From Desulfocorpusculum sp964414345 (lineage in GTDB: Bacteria > Desulfobacterota > Desulfocorpusculales > Desulfocorpusculum): DNA of 64,000 nt. A program made the translations under genes and the position numbers. The notes below the pieces were generated by a model. That model had not been told where the DNA came from and did no database searches. It worked only from the letters and a program-made list of their open reading frames with translations. The DNA lies in contig CAYPWF010000014.1 of assembly GCA_964414345.1 (NCBI GenBank), positions 1-64,000 on the forward strand, in the 5' to 3' direction. How positions within the stretch are numbered: position 1 is the first letter of the stretch; each line of letters begins with the position of its first letter. Below are positions 15,806 through 24,742 of this stretch, piece by piece.

Positions 15806-16870
15806 GTGGCTGCCAGAACAGGTGTGGTAAAGGATCCAGTCTTCCTGGAGCATGACCCCGGGCCTTATCATCCTGAGAGCCCGGATCGCCTGAGGGTCTT
15901 GTATGAGATGTTGGAAGAGCCTGACTTGGGGTCAGGGTTCATTTTGATCCCTCCCAGGAGCGCCACCCGGGAGGACCTGGAAAGAATCCATGAGCCCAGG
16001 TACATAGAGAGGGTTGCCGCCACAGCCGGCCGTGCCCGGAGTTCTTTGGACCCGGACACCCAGACTTCGCCCCGCTCTTATGAGGCGGCCCTTTTAGCGG
16101 CCGGAGGCTGTCTGGAAGCCTTGGACAGGATCATGGATGGTGAAATCAGAAACGCCTTTGCCATGATTCGGCCTCCGGGCCACCATGCCGAGTCCTCAAG
16201 GGCTATGGGGTTTTGTCTTTTCAACAATGTGGCCGTGGCAGCCAAATACGCCCAGGCACGCCATGGGCTTTCCCGAGTCATGATACTGGACTGGGACCTT
16301 CATCACGGAAACGGCACCCAATGGGCCTTTTACCAAGACCCCACCGTGTTTTATGGTTCCACCCACCAGTATCCCTATTATCCGGGAAGCGGCTCCTTTA
16401 AGGAGACAGGCAAGGGGGATGGGGTAGGCTATACTCTGAATGTGCCTTTGTCTGTGGGATATGGGGATTCGGAATACTTGGGCATATACAGAAGGATTTT
16501 TGCTGCTGTGGGAAGGGCCTTTGAACCTCAACTGCTCATTGTCTCAGCGGGCTTTGATATCTATGAGGGGGATCCCTTAGGCGGCATGGCCGTGAGTCCA
16601 GCCGGTTTCGGACTTCTTACCAGGGTGCTTTTGGAGATGGTCGAAGAGGTTTGCCAAGGTAGAGTGCTTGTGGCCTTGGAGGGAGGTTACAACTTGGAGG
16701 GCTTGAGGGCAGGGGGCAAGGCCGTGCTTATGGAACTCATGGGCAGAGCGAGCTCTCCCAAGGATCCTGCCGCTACAGAGGCTCCGGGAAAATCCAGAGT
16801 GGACACTCTCCTCAAAAATGTCTCGGAAGCCCATGGGGAAAAATGGAAAGGAGCCTTGCTATGGGAATAA
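15806..16870 (+). CDS. Histone deacetylase-family amidohydrolase
   Basis: Zinc-dependent deacetylase of the HDAC/AcuC/acetylpolyamine amidohydrolase superfamily, 354 residues. Catalytic features: the His pair in RPPGHHAE, zinc ligands in DWDLHHGNGTQ (D and H) and in SAGFDIYEGDPLGG (D). The YPYYPGSG block and the GGYNLEGL block near the C-terminus are also typical. Bacterial members deacetylate acetyl-lysine, acetylpolyamines or acetoin-pathway enzymes; the substrate cannot be read from sequence. I chose the GTG at 15806, five bases after GGGAGG; the ATG at 15773 lacks a good site. Its end overlaps the gatC start by ten bases, so it is translated together with the tRNA amidotransferase. Confidence 0.9.
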   Translation: MAARTGVVKDPVFLEHDPGPYHPESPDRLRVLYEMLEEPDLGSGFILIPPRSATREDLERIHEPRYIERVAATAGRARSSLDPDTQTSPRSYEAALLAAGGCLEALDRIMDGEIRNAFAMIRPPGHHAESSRAMGFCLFNNVAVAAKYAQARHGLSRVMILDWDLHHGNGTQWAFYQDPTVFYGSTHQYPYYPGSGSFKETGKGDGVGYTLNVPLSVGYGDSEYLGIYRRIFAAVGRAFEPQLLIVSAGFDIYEGDPLGGMAVSPAGFGLLTRVLLEMVEEVCQGRVLVALEGGYNLEGLRAGGKAVLMELMGRASSPKDPAATEAPGKSRVDTLLKNVSEAHGEKWKGALLWE

Positions 16871-17148
16871 CCAGGCAGGACGTGGAACACGTGGCTGAAC
16901 TGGCCCGGCTGAGTTTCAACGAGGAGGAACTGGAGCGGCTCACAGGAGAGCTCAACTCCATCCTTAGCCACATGGAACAGTTAAGGCAGGTGTCAACCCA
17001 AGGCGTGAGGCCCACAACCCACGCCATGGAGCTTTTCAATGTGTTCCGGGAAGATCTGGTCCTGCCCTCCATGGAGCCGGAAAAGGTAATGGCCAATGCT
17101 CCAAAGCGTTCAGGGGAAAGCTTCCAGGTGCCCAGGGTAATCGAATGA
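16861..17148 (+). CDS. gatC: Asp/Glu-tRNA amidotransferase subunit C
   Basis: Small (95-residue) helical subunit that wraps around GatA and stabilises the GatCAB complex, which converts Glu-tRNA-Gln and/or Asp-tRNA-Asn to the amidated forms. The protein starts with the typical VEHVAELARLSFNEEELERL helix pair and ends in the conserved VPRVIE. The ATG at 16861 has AAAGGAG seven bases upstream. It overlaps the end of the deacetylase gene and precedes gatA by 99 bases. Confidence 0.95.
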   Translation: MGITRQDVEHVAELARLSFNEEELERLTGELNSILSHMEQLRQVSTQGVRPTTHAMELFNVFREDLVLPSMEPEKVMANAPKRSGESFQVPRVIE

Positions 17149-17247
17149 GGCTGAAAAGCCTTGGGCTTCCCATCACCGGCCCAGCCCGTCTGTTGCGCTA
17201 CCAGTGGAATGGGAACCAGGGCGCTTCCAATTTTGAGAGGTTCATTC

Positions 17248-18699
17248 ATGGAACTTTGGGAACTCACTATATGGCAGGCCAGGGAACTTCTGGATCAAAG
17301 GGAAATCAGCTCTGTGGAGCTCACCCGAGCCCTCCTGGACAGAATCTCCCTGGTGGAGGAAAAGGTCAGGGCTTTCTTGGCCCTTGCCGGGCAACAGGCC
17401 TTAGCCCAGGCTCAAGAAGCGGACCGAAGGCTGGACTCGGGAGAGCGAACCCCTGTGCTGGGGATCCCCCTGGCCTTGAAAGATGTGCTTTGCACTGCTG
17501 ACTTCCCAACCACCTGCGGCTCCAAAATACTGGGTGATTTTATTCCCCCGTACGATGCCACGGTGGTGGAAAGACTGAGGCGACAGGGGGCTGTTTTCTT
17601 GGGCAAGACCAATATGGATGAGTTTGCCATGGGTTCCTCCACAGAGCACAGCGCTTTCGGCCCCACCCGCAACCCCTGGGACCTGGAGAGGATCCCCGGG
17701 GGCTCCAGCGGGGGCTCAGCCGCAGCGGTGGCAGCACAGGAGTGTCTGGGGGCTCTTGGTTCGGACACAGGAGGCTCCATCCGTCAACCTGCCGCCTGTT
17801 GCGGCATAGTGGGGATGAAGCCCACCTATGGAAGGGTCTCCCGATATGGGCTGGTGGCCTTTGCTTCCTCCCTGGACCAGATAGGGCCCATGACCAAGGA
17901 TGTGCGTGACTGCGCCCTTTTGCTGGGGGCCATAGCCGGCCACGACCCCAGGGATTCCACCTCAGTTCCGGTTCCTGCACCTGATTACACATCGGGGTTG
18001 AAAGGCCAGGTAAAAGGTCTTCGTGTGGGATATCTCCAAGAGGAGCAAGGAGTCCAAGGTGATGTCTTGAAAGGGGTCCAGGAGGCCCTAAGCCTCTTGG
18101 AAAGTATGGGGGCTAGGCTTGTGCAGGTGAGTCTTCCACACATGTGCTATGCCCTTCCCTCGTACTACCTTGTGGCTCCGGCCGAGGCCAGTTCCAACTT
18201 GGCCAGATATGACGGAGTGAAATACGGCTTCCGCTGCGGGGAGGAAGGAGGCCTCTTGGAGATGTATCGCTGCAGCCGCTCCAAAGGCTTCGGGCAAGAG
18301 GTAAAGCGTAGAATAATGCTGGGGACTTACGCCCTCTCAGCCGGTTACTATGAGGCCTACTACCTGAAGGCCTGCCAGGTGCGCACCCTGCTCATAGAGG
18401 ATTTCCGCAGGGCTTTTGAGCTCTGCGATGTCATAGTGAGCCCTACAGCCCCCACCACGGCTTTCCGCCTAGGGGAAAAACTGCAGGATCCCATCCAGAT
18501 GTACCTGAGCGATTACTTCACCATTCCTGTAAATTTGGCCGGGCTCCCGGCCATGAGCATCCCATGCGGCCTGGACAGCAACGGGCTTCCCATAGGGCTT
18601 CAGATAGTGGGGGCTCATTTTGAGGAAGAGCGCATCCTGCAAGTGGCCTACAGCTATGAACAGGCCTCAGGGTATCTTGGCAGGAGACCTCAACTCTGA
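17248..18699 (+). CDS. gatA: Asp/Glu-tRNA amidotransferase subunit A
   Basis: Amidase subunit (483 residues) that releases ammonia from glutamine for the amidotransferase. The amidase-signature triad is visible: Lys in IPLALKDVLCT, and two serines in the GGSSGGSAAAVAA and SDTGGSIRQPA blocks. Length matches the family. The ATG at 17248 has GAGAGG upstream and opens directly into the conserved ELTIWQARELL; an earlier in-frame ATG at 17161 lacks homology. It is followed 28 bases later by gatB. Confidence 0.96.
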   Translation: MELWELTIWQARELLDQREISSVELTRALLDRISLVEEKVRAFLALAGQQALAQAQEADRRLDSGERTPVLGIPLALKDVLCTADFPTTCGSKILGDFIPPYDATVVERLRRQGAVFLGKTNMDEFAMGSSTEHSAFGPTRNPWDLERIPGGSSGGSAAAVAAQECLGALGSDTGGSIRQPAACCGIVGMKPTYGRVSRYGLVAFASSLDQIGPMTKDVRDCALLLGAIAGHDPRDSTSVPVPAPDYTSGLKGQVKGLRVGYLQEEQGVQGDVLKGVQEALSLLESMGARLVQVSLPHMCYALPSYYLVAPAEASSNLARYDGVKYGFRCGEEGGLLEMYRCSRSKGFGQEVKRRIMLGTYALSAGYYEAYYLKACQVRTLLIEDFRRAFELCDVIVSPTAPTTAFRLGEKLQDPIQMYLSDYFTIPVNLAGLPAMSIPCGLDSNGLPIGLQIVGAHFEEERILQVAYSYEQASGYLGRRPQL

Positions 18700-18727
18700 G
18701 GGGAACGGTGCGGTTAGGAGGACCCAA

Positions 18728-20194
18728 ATGATCAATTACGAGCCGGTGATCGGTCTTGAGGTGCACGCCCAGCTTCGCACAAGAAGCAAGATCTTTTGCG
18801 GTTGCTCGGCTTCCTTCGGGGCCGATCCCAACAGCCACACCTGCCCGGTGTGTTTAGGCATGCCAGGTGTCTTGCCCGTTCTAAACAAACAAGTGGTGGA
18901 GTTCGCCCTTAAGCTGGCCTTGGCAACCCATTGCAAAGTAGCTGAGAAGAGCATATTTGCCCGCAAGAATTACTTTTATCCCGATTTGCCTAAGGGTTAC
19001 CAGATCTCCCAGTACGAAGCCCCCTTGGCCTCAGGGGGGCACCTGGAAATTCCTTTGGGAGAAGGCCAAACCAAACGGATCGGGATAACCAGGATCCATA
19101 TGGAGGAAGATGCGGGAAAGCTTGTGCACGACGAGACAAGACCCTTGAGCTACGTGGATTTCAACCGAACCGGGGTGCCTCTTTTGGAAATAGTCTCAGA
19201 GCCGGACATGAGAAGCCCGGAAGAGGCGGTGGCCTATCTGAAGGAGCTGAGGGAGATCCTGGTATACTTGGAAATCTGCGACGGGAACATGGAGGAGGGG
19301 AGTTTTCGATGCGACGCCAATGTCTCGGTGCGGCCTGTCGGAGAGAAGAAATTCGGCACCCGCACGGAGCTCAAAAACATGAACTCCTTCAGAAACGTGC
19401 AAAGGGCCATATCCTATGAGATTCAAAGGCAGATTCAAATCCTGGAGCAAGGAGGAAGCATATTACAGGAAACCCGTCTGTGGGACGAACAAAGACAGAT
19501 CACCTATTCCATGAGGGGAAAGGAGGAAGCCCACGATTACCGTTACTTTCCTGACCCTGACTTGGTGCCTGTCAGGATTCAGGAGGATTGGTTAGAAAGG
19601 GTTCAAAAAGATCTTCCAGAGCTCCCGGCTGCAAAGCGAGAGAGGTTTTTGCTCCAGTACGGCCTGAGGCCTTATGACGCAGAGCTTCTTACCAGCTCCA
19701 GAGCCCTGGCAGACTACTTCGAAGCCTGCGTGAAAGACTTCCAGGAGCCCAGACAGGTGGCCAACTGGATAAGCGGGGAACTCTTGGGGCTCTTGAACAG
19801 AGATGGAGCATCTATCCAGGATTGCCTGGTGCGTCCCAAGCAGCTGGCCAGAATGCTGGCCCTCCTGGAGCAAGGCCGAATCAGCAGACGCATTGCTCAA
19901 AGCCTTTTTGAACAGATGTATGTAACAGGAAAAGATCCTGAAGAGATCCTGTTGGAGAAGGGATGGGCTACTGTCTCAGACCAGGAGTCCATCTCTCAGC
20001 TGATAGAAGAAATCTTGGGGGAATACCCCGCAGAGGTGGAGGCTTACCGCCAGGGCAAGACCAAGCTCATGGGATTCTTCATGGGACAGGTCATGAAAAA
20101 AACCCAGGGGCAGGCAGACCCCAAGCTGGCCCAAAGGATTCTGGAACAAAGACTAAGCCGGAATTCTTCTCTATTGGTGGATGATGAGGGCTAG
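18728..20194 (+). CDS. gatB: Asp/Glu-tRNA amidotransferase subunit B
   Basis: Kinase subunit (488 residues) that activates the mischarged tRNA carboxylate with ATP. Conserved blocks: EPVIGLEVHAQL at the start, CPVCLGMPGVLPVLN, RKNYFYPDLPKGYQISQYE, GITRIHMEEDAGKL, YVDFNRTGVPLLEIVSEPD and the C-terminal YqeY-like tail with GFFMGQVMKKTQGQADP. The ATG at 18728 is six bases after AGGAGG. It ends the deacetylase-gatC-gatA-gatB operon. Confidence 0.96.
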   Translation: MINYEPVIGLEVHAQLRTRSKIFCGCSASFGADPNSHTCPVCLGMPGVLPVLNKQVVEFALKLALATHCKVAEKSIFARKNYFYPDLPKGYQISQYEAPLASGGHLEIPLGEGQTKRIGITRIHMEEDAGKLVHDETRPLSYVDFNRTGVPLLEIVSEPDMRSPEEAVAYLKELREILVYLEICDGNMEEGSFRCDANVSVRPVGEKKFGTRTELKNMNSFRNVQRAISYEIQRQIQILEQGGSILQETRLWDEQRQITYSMRGKEEAHDYRYFPDPDLVPVRIQEDWLERVQKDLPELPAAKRERFLLQYGLRPYDAELLTSSRALADYFEACVKDFQEPRQVANWISGELLGLLNRDGASIQDCLVRPKQLARMLALLEQGRISRRIAQSLFEQMYVTGKDPEEILLEKGWATVSDQESISQLIEEILGEYPAEVEAYRQGKTKLMGFFMGQVMKKTQGQADPKLAQRILEQRLSRNSSLLVDDEG

Positions 20195-20239
20195 CTCCAG
20201 CATATGTTATGAGAAACCAATCCATGGCCGAAAACCCCC

Positions 20240-20335
20240 TAATGATCGGGTTCAGGCTTGCCCCTGCCTTGAGTCCCAATCTGCCCAAGAGTACCAGGGG
20301 CAAGGAGCTAAGTCCCCAGAGTCAAGGGTTTTGAA
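20240..20335 (+). repeat. Degenerate relative of the dispersed repeat (middle part)
   Basis: Parts of this stretch align by eye with the middle of the palindrome-headed repeat at 43865-43950. Matching blocks are a TTCAGG..TTGCCC start, TTGAGTC, an AGTACC block, a GAGCTAAG block and a final GTTTTG. The palindromic head is missing. It fills most of the 175-base gap between gatB and mtnA. Similarity is partial, so the assignment is tentative. Confidence 0.4.
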
Positions 20336-20369
20336 GGATAACTGTTAGGTCCGAGAGAGGAAAGCTTTG

Positions 20370-21503
20370 ATGCCTGCTGATCCCATTTTGGATTCCATAG
20401 AACCCTATCTATCCCCCCATTTCAGGACCTTTGAGTGGCGCGGAGACAGGCTCCTGCTCCTGGACCAGAGACTCCTGCCTGCTCGGGAGAAATATTTGGA
20501 GCTAAGGAACTCCGAGCAGGTAGCTCGCGCCATCAAGCAGCTGGCAGTGAGGGGGGCTCCTGCCATAGGCATAGCCGCGGCTATGGGACTGGCTTTGGCT
20601 GCCCGGACTTTGAAGGCAAGAACCGCGAGCCGGCTCTTGGAGCTTCTGGAGCCAAAAGCCCAGCAGCTTCTTTCCACAAGGCCCACGGCGGTGAACCTAA
20701 GGTGGGCATTGGACAGATGCCTGAAGGTGGCAAGGGGGCTTAAAGAGGCCACCCCGGATGAGATAAGAGAGGCTTTGTTGACTGAGGCCAAAAAGATATG
20801 GGTGGAAGATGTGCTGGCTAATTTTTCCATGGGGGAGGCAGGGGCACGACTTGTGCCTTCAAGAGCAAGTATATTGACTCATTGCAACGCAGGAGGTCTG
20901 GCCACCGGGGGATACGGAACCGCTTTGGGGGTGATCAGATCCGCCCACAGGCAGGGCAAGGATGTCTCGGTCTTGGCGGATGAGACCAGGCCTTTTTTGC
21001 AGGGAGCCAGGCTTACGGCTTGGGAACTCCACAAGGACAAGATCCCCGTCACCCTCATAACGGATAATATGGCCGGGCATCTCATGAGAATGGGGGAGGT
21101 AGACCTGGTAATCGTGGGAGCGGACAGAATAGCCTGCAATGGGGATGTAGCCAATAAGATAGGCACCTACAGCCTGGCGGTCCTGGCCAGGGAGCACGGA
21201 ATCCCTTTTTATGTGGCAGCTCCCCTCTCCACCTTTGATCCTTATCTGGCAAAGGGGGAAGACATTCCCATTGAGGAGAGGGACCCGCAGGAGGTGCTTG
21301 TCTTGGGAAAAATGCGATTGGCCCCCCAGGGGGTTTCTGCCCGCTATCCGGCTTTTGATGTAACCCCGGCAAGGCTCATAACAGGTATCGTGACCGAGCG
21401 GGGGGTGTTCAGCCAGCCTCTGGAAGACTCAATAGAGCGGATCCTGGGGGAGGGAGAAGCCCTAGGGCCGGGGAAACCTCTTGGACGCAGGCCTTTGGGC
21501 TAG
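20370..21503 (+). CDS. mtnA: Methylthioribose-1-phosphate isomerase MtnA
   Basis: Methionine-salvage enzyme that isomerises 5-methylthioribose 1-phosphate to the ribulose form; a relative of eIF2B subunits. Blocks: AVRGAPAIGIAAAMGLALA, NLRWALDR, LTHCNAGGLATGGYGTALGV (catalytic Cys in HCNAG), and VGADRIACNGDVANKIGTY (catalytic Asp). At 377 residues it is of normal length. The ATG at 20370 follows AGAGGAAA; a TTG immediately before it is an alternative. No other methionine-salvage gene is nearby. It precedes lemA by 35 bases and may share its transcript. Confidence 0.93.
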   Translation: MPADPILDSIEPYLSPHFRTFEWRGDRLLLLDQRLLPAREKYLELRNSEQVARAIKQLAVRGAPAIGIAAAMGLALAARTLKARTASRLLELLEPKAQQLLSTRPTAVNLRWALDRCLKVARGLKEATPDEIREALLTEAKKIWVEDVLANFSMGEAGARLVPSRASILTHCNAGGLATGGYGTALGVIRSAHRQGKDVSVLADETRPFLQGARLTAWELHKDKIPVTLITDNMAGHLMRMGEVDLVIVGADRIACNGDVANKIGTYSLAVLAREHGIPFYVAAPLSTFDPYLAKGEDIPIEERDPQEVLVLGKMRLAPQGVSARYPAFDVTPARLITGIVTERGVFSQPLEDSIERILGEGEALGPGKPLGRRPLG

Positions 21504-21538
21504 GAGATAGGCCCCAGCACCGAGCAGGAGGTGAAAAG

Positions 21539-22096
21539 GTGAGCTTTCTGGTGTTCCTTGGAATTGTTGCAGTTTTGTTGATCTGGGCAGTGGCCTTGTA
21601 CAATGGGATGGTCAGAGGCCGAAACGAGGTGCACAGCGCCTGGAGCTCCATAGACGTCCAGCTCAAGAGAAGACACGATCTGGTGCCTAACCTGGTGGAG
21701 ACGGTCAAGGGCTATGCAGCCCACGAGCGGCAGGCTTTGGAAGCTGTTGTGAAGGCCCGCCAGCAGGCCGTGGCAGCAGGGGGCTCTATGAAGGACAGGG
21801 CCCAAGCAGAAAACCTTCTCACCCAGTCCTTAAGGCAACTTTTTGCTTTGGCCGAAGCCTATCCGGACCTCAAGGCAAACCAGAACTTCATTCAGCTGCA
21901 ACAGGAGCTGGCAGCCACCGAAAACAGAATAGGCTTTGCACGCCAGTATTACAACGATGCTGCCATGAGGTACAAGAACAAGCTGGAGACCTTCCCCGGA
22001 AATCTGGTGGCGGGTGTATTTAATTTCAAGCCCGAGCCTTTTTTCCAGCTGGAGGCTCCGCAGCAGGAAAGATCGGTTCCTCAGGTTAAGTTCTAA
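21539..22096 (+). CDS. LemA family protein
   Basis: LemA proteins are membrane-anchored helical bundles of unsettled function. The 185-residue product has one N-terminal helix (about 1-22, short N-terminus outside), then the typical LemA core: YNGMVRGRNEVHSAWSSIDV, QLKRRHDLVPNLVETVKGYAAHE, and FARQYYNDAAMRYKNKLETFPGNLVA. The GTG start has AGGAGG seven bases upstream. It leads a row of membrane or exported proteins (DUF350, Hint/TIM44, secreted protein) ending at a terminator, suggesting they work together in the envelope. Confidence 0.93.
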   Translation: MSFLVFLGIVAVLLIWAVALYNGMVRGRNEVHSAWSSIDVQLKRRHDLVPNLVETVKGYAAHERQALEAVVKARQQAVAAGGSMKDRAQAENLLTQSLRQLFALAEAYPDLKANQNFIQLQQELAATENRIGFARQYYNDAAMRYKNKLETFPGNLVAGVFNFKPEPFFQLEAPQQERSVPQVKF

Positions 22097-22113
22097 GTCC
22101 GGGAGGCGGCCCC

Positions 22114-22383
22114 ATGCTGGAAACCTTCCAAAACATAGGATGGGCGGTCATCTTCTCCTTTGTGGGGGGGCTTGTGGGCATTCTCCTGGTGCTTCTGGCC
22201 TCTGTGCTGGTGCCCAGGATAGTGGACAGATTGACCCCCCAAATGGACGAACAAAGAGAAATAGCCCGCGGCAACAGGGCCGTGGCCGAATACTACGGCA
22301 GGCTTGTGAGCGCCGCCATCCTGGGGGTTAGCATAGTGGCGGCCGCGGCTGTGTTGGGAGGGGTCATGGCAGCTTTGCATTGA
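22114..22383 (+). CDS. DUF350-type two-helix membrane protein
   Basis: A short (89-residue) membrane protein with two helices (about 8-32 and 62-86) and the DUF350/UPF0719-like block RGNRAVAEYYGRLVSAAILG between them. Longer members contain this unit in tandem; here there is a single copy. GGAGG stands just before the ATG. It sits between lemA (17 bases) and the Hint/TIM44 gene, whose first possible start overlaps its stop. No reaction is known for the family. Confidence 0.8.
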   Translation: MLETFQNIGWAVIFSFVGGLVGILLVLLASVLVPRIVDRLTPQMDEQREIARGNRAVAEYYGRLVSAAILGVSIVAAAAVLGGVMAALH

Positions 22384-22409
22384 GCAGCCAAGCCTTGGGG
22401 AAAGAAGCC

Positions 22410-24653
22410 ATGAGCCGCTTTGGCCGGGCTAATAGTTTGATCTTGGGAGTTGTGTTTTTTTTCTTGGGTCTCTTGGGAGCCTCCCACTTGGAGGCCAGGG
22501 GCGGTGGAGGATGTGTTTCTGAAGGCTCCAGGGTTCTCACCCCAGGGGGAGCATCCTATATTGAAAACTTGAAACAAGGGGATCCAATTTGGACGTGGGG
22601 TAGCGGCGGCCCTTATGAGGCCTCAGTCCAGGCCTTGTTGTCCCATTATTCGGAAGAAATAGTTCTGCTTAGAACCCGCAAGGGAAGCCTTCTGCTCACC
22701 GGGGAGCAACTGCTTATGACCCGCAAGGGGGAGTTTCGCAGGGCCGCTGGATTATCTCCAGGCAAAAGCTTGCTTTTTCTCCAGGGCAACAGATTGGCTT
22801 CGAGCCGTATTAGAGAGATCAGGAGTCTGCCCTGGAATGCTCCGGTGTATAACCTGCTTGTCTGGCCCGGGGGTATTTTTGCTGCAGAGTTTGTCCTCAC
22901 CCATAACAAGGGCTGCTTTCTGCCTGAGATGTTGGTGCTCAAAGCTAACGGGGAGGAAGTGCCCATCTCGATGGTAAAGCCAGGGGATGAGGTTTTGGGT
23001 TTTGAGCCTGAGGGAGAGGTTTTGCCCACCAGGGTCTTGGAGGTGCTGCGAAAAGAAGCCAAGGAATACTTGGAGCTCACAACAGAGCGGACTAAACTTC
23101 GCGTTACCAGGGATCATCCTTTTTACGTGGGGAAGGGAAAATTCCGAAGTGCCGAATTTCTGAGGCCGGGGGATCTGCTGTGGAGCTGGGATGGAAACAG
23201 TTTATCATCCCAAAAGCTGATTCAAGTTCAACTTACCCAAGCCCCTGTGGAAGTCTTCCATCTTCGCACCGATCGGCCCCATACCTTTTTTGTGTGCCGG
23301 GTAGGGGTGCATAACAAGGGGGGAAGCTCCGGCGGAGGCTCCCGAAGTTTTAGAAGCTCTTCCTCCAGACACACCTATCCACGCACCTCCTCTTCCAAAG
23401 AGGGCTCTCCTTGGCTCCCTGCTGCGGCTTTTCTTATCATGATCCTGGTCTTCATAATTATTCTTAGTTCCTCCAGGAAGTCCAAATCTGAAAATCTGGA
23501 CCATCTGTACAGTCCGGGGCAAATCGCCAAGAAAGCACGTAAGACCCTAAAGCTTCTCCAGTTTCTGGCAGGGCAGGATCCGGGGCTCTCCCCCGAGAAA
23601 CTCTCGGAAAAAGCCCGCACTACTTTCCTAAAGCTTCAGGAATGTTGGGGGGCCAGGGACTACGGGCCCATGGAGCCTCTCATGACTAAGGCCTTGCACG
23701 CCCGCCACTTGGCCCAGCTGAACTCCATGAGGAAAAACAAGGAGATAAACCGGATAGAAGACTTGAAGGTGGAAGCAGTGGACTTGGTTCATATCCACTA
23801 TAGTGAAAACCCCGCTGAGCGTTTTTTCACAGCCCTTATCACGGCCAGTGCCAAGGACTATTACGTGGATGAGCGCACCGGAGCTTTTCTAAGGGGAGAC
23901 AGGACTCCTGCCAGATTTCAGGAATTCTGGAGCTTCAGTTTCCAAGAGGGCGGCTGGCTTCTGAGCGAGATAGAACAAGCAGGGGAATCGGATGTGCTTA
24001 AAGACGAGAACTTTGTTGAGGCTTTCACCCAAGAAACCCTTCAGAGGATCTACGGGGAAGAAGCCCAGCAAGGGGAGGCCGGACCCTGGCTTTCCAAGCA
24101 AGAAACCTTGAAAGAAACCCGGACCGAGAGGCTTCTTAATTTTTTGGTTCAAACAGATCCCCTCTGGAATAAAGAGAAAATGCTGCAAAGGGCCAAAGAG
24201 GTTTTTACTTCCTTGTATATGGCAAGAGAATCAGGGGATCCGGAGAAGCTTCCTGTGGAAGATCTCTTCCCGGATCTGGCTGAGAACTTAAGGGCACAGA
24301 TGCAGGAGTGGAAAAGGCAGGATCTCTCCATGGAGATGCGCAACTTTTGTGTGAGAAAGGTGGGGTTAGTACTGGTTGAAAACTTTAAGGATCCTGCCAA
24401 AGACTCTTTCACCGTGCGCATAGACGCCCACGCCCAGAGAATCCTTCGCAAAGCAGCAAAGGTGATAAGTCAGGAGCCCTATGTGACCCCGTTTCAGGAA
24501 TACTGGAGCTTTGGGAGGCTCCAGGGAGCCTGGAAGCTCAAGGAGGTGCTCCCCCCTGCAAAGGCACAGCGGCTTGTTTCCCAAGAAAACCTGGATGAGG
24601 AAAGCACCCCTGGCCAACTGCAATGGTATTACAGGCAGGAAAGGGCGGTGTGA
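22410..24653 (+). CDS. Tandem Hint (intein-like) plus double TIM44-like membrane protein
   Basis: The 747-residue product has an N-terminal signal segment (about 8-26), then LEARGGGG, then two intein-like Hint modules back to back. Module 1 spans C35-N166 and ends LTHN. After a Lys-Gly spacer, module 2 spans C169-N302, begins CFLPEMLVL, has the block-B motif VTRDHPFYV and ends VGVHN. A Gly/Ser-rich linker (KGGSSGGGSRSF...), a membrane helix (about 337-353) and two TIM44-like repeats follow, ending near FQEFWSFSFQEGGW and FQEYWSFGRLQGAW. Module 1 looks degenerate: LTGEQ stands where block B should have T-x-x-H. The residue after each terminal Asn is Lys, not Cys/Ser/Thr. The ATG at 22410 has GGGGAAAGAAG upstream; a TTG at 22380 is an alternative. 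Whether the modules splice or self-cleave is unknown. Confidence 0.85.
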   Translation: MSRFGRANSLILGVVFFFLGLLGASHLEARGGGGCVSEGSRVLTPGGASYIENLKQGDPIWTWGSGGPYEASVQALLSHYSEEIVLLRTRKGSLLLTGEQLLMTRKGEFRRAAGLSPGKSLLFLQGNRLASSRIREIRSLPWNAPVYNLLVWPGGIFAAEFVLTHNKGCFLPEMLVLKANGEEVPISMVKPGDEVLGFEPEGEVLPTRVLEVLRKEAKEYLELTTERTKLRVTRDHPFYVGKGKFRSAEFLRPGDLLWSWDGNSLSSQKLIQVQLTQAPVEVFHLRTDRPHTFFVCRVGVHNKGGSSGGGSRSFRSSSSRHTYPRTSSSKEGSPWLPAAAFLIMILVFIIILSSSRKSKSENLDHLYSPGQIAKKARKTLKLLQFLAGQDPGLSPEKLSEKARTTFLKLQECWGARDYGPMEPLMTKALHARHLAQLNSMRKNKEINRIEDLKVEAVDLVHIHYSENPAERFFTALITASAKDYYVDERTGAFLRGDRTPARFQEFWSFSFQEGGWLLSEIEQAGESDVLKDENFVEAFTQETLQRIYGEEAQQGEAGPWLSKQETLKETRTERLLNFLVQTDPLWNKEKMLQRAKEVFTSLYMARESGDPEKLPVEDLFPDLAENLRAQMQEWKRQDLSMEMRNFCVRKVGLVLVENFKDPAKDSFTVRIDAHAQRILRKAAKVISQEPYVTPFQEYWSFGRLQGAWKLKEVLPPAKAQRLVSQENLDEESTPGQLQWYYRQERAV

Positions 24654-24742
24654 GTGTCTGCAGACTGTTGCATGGGTTTTTTTTTAGGTACAATACCTTC
24701 CAGATTCCATGGATTCCTAAGCAGGAGAAAAGGAGGAGACTC

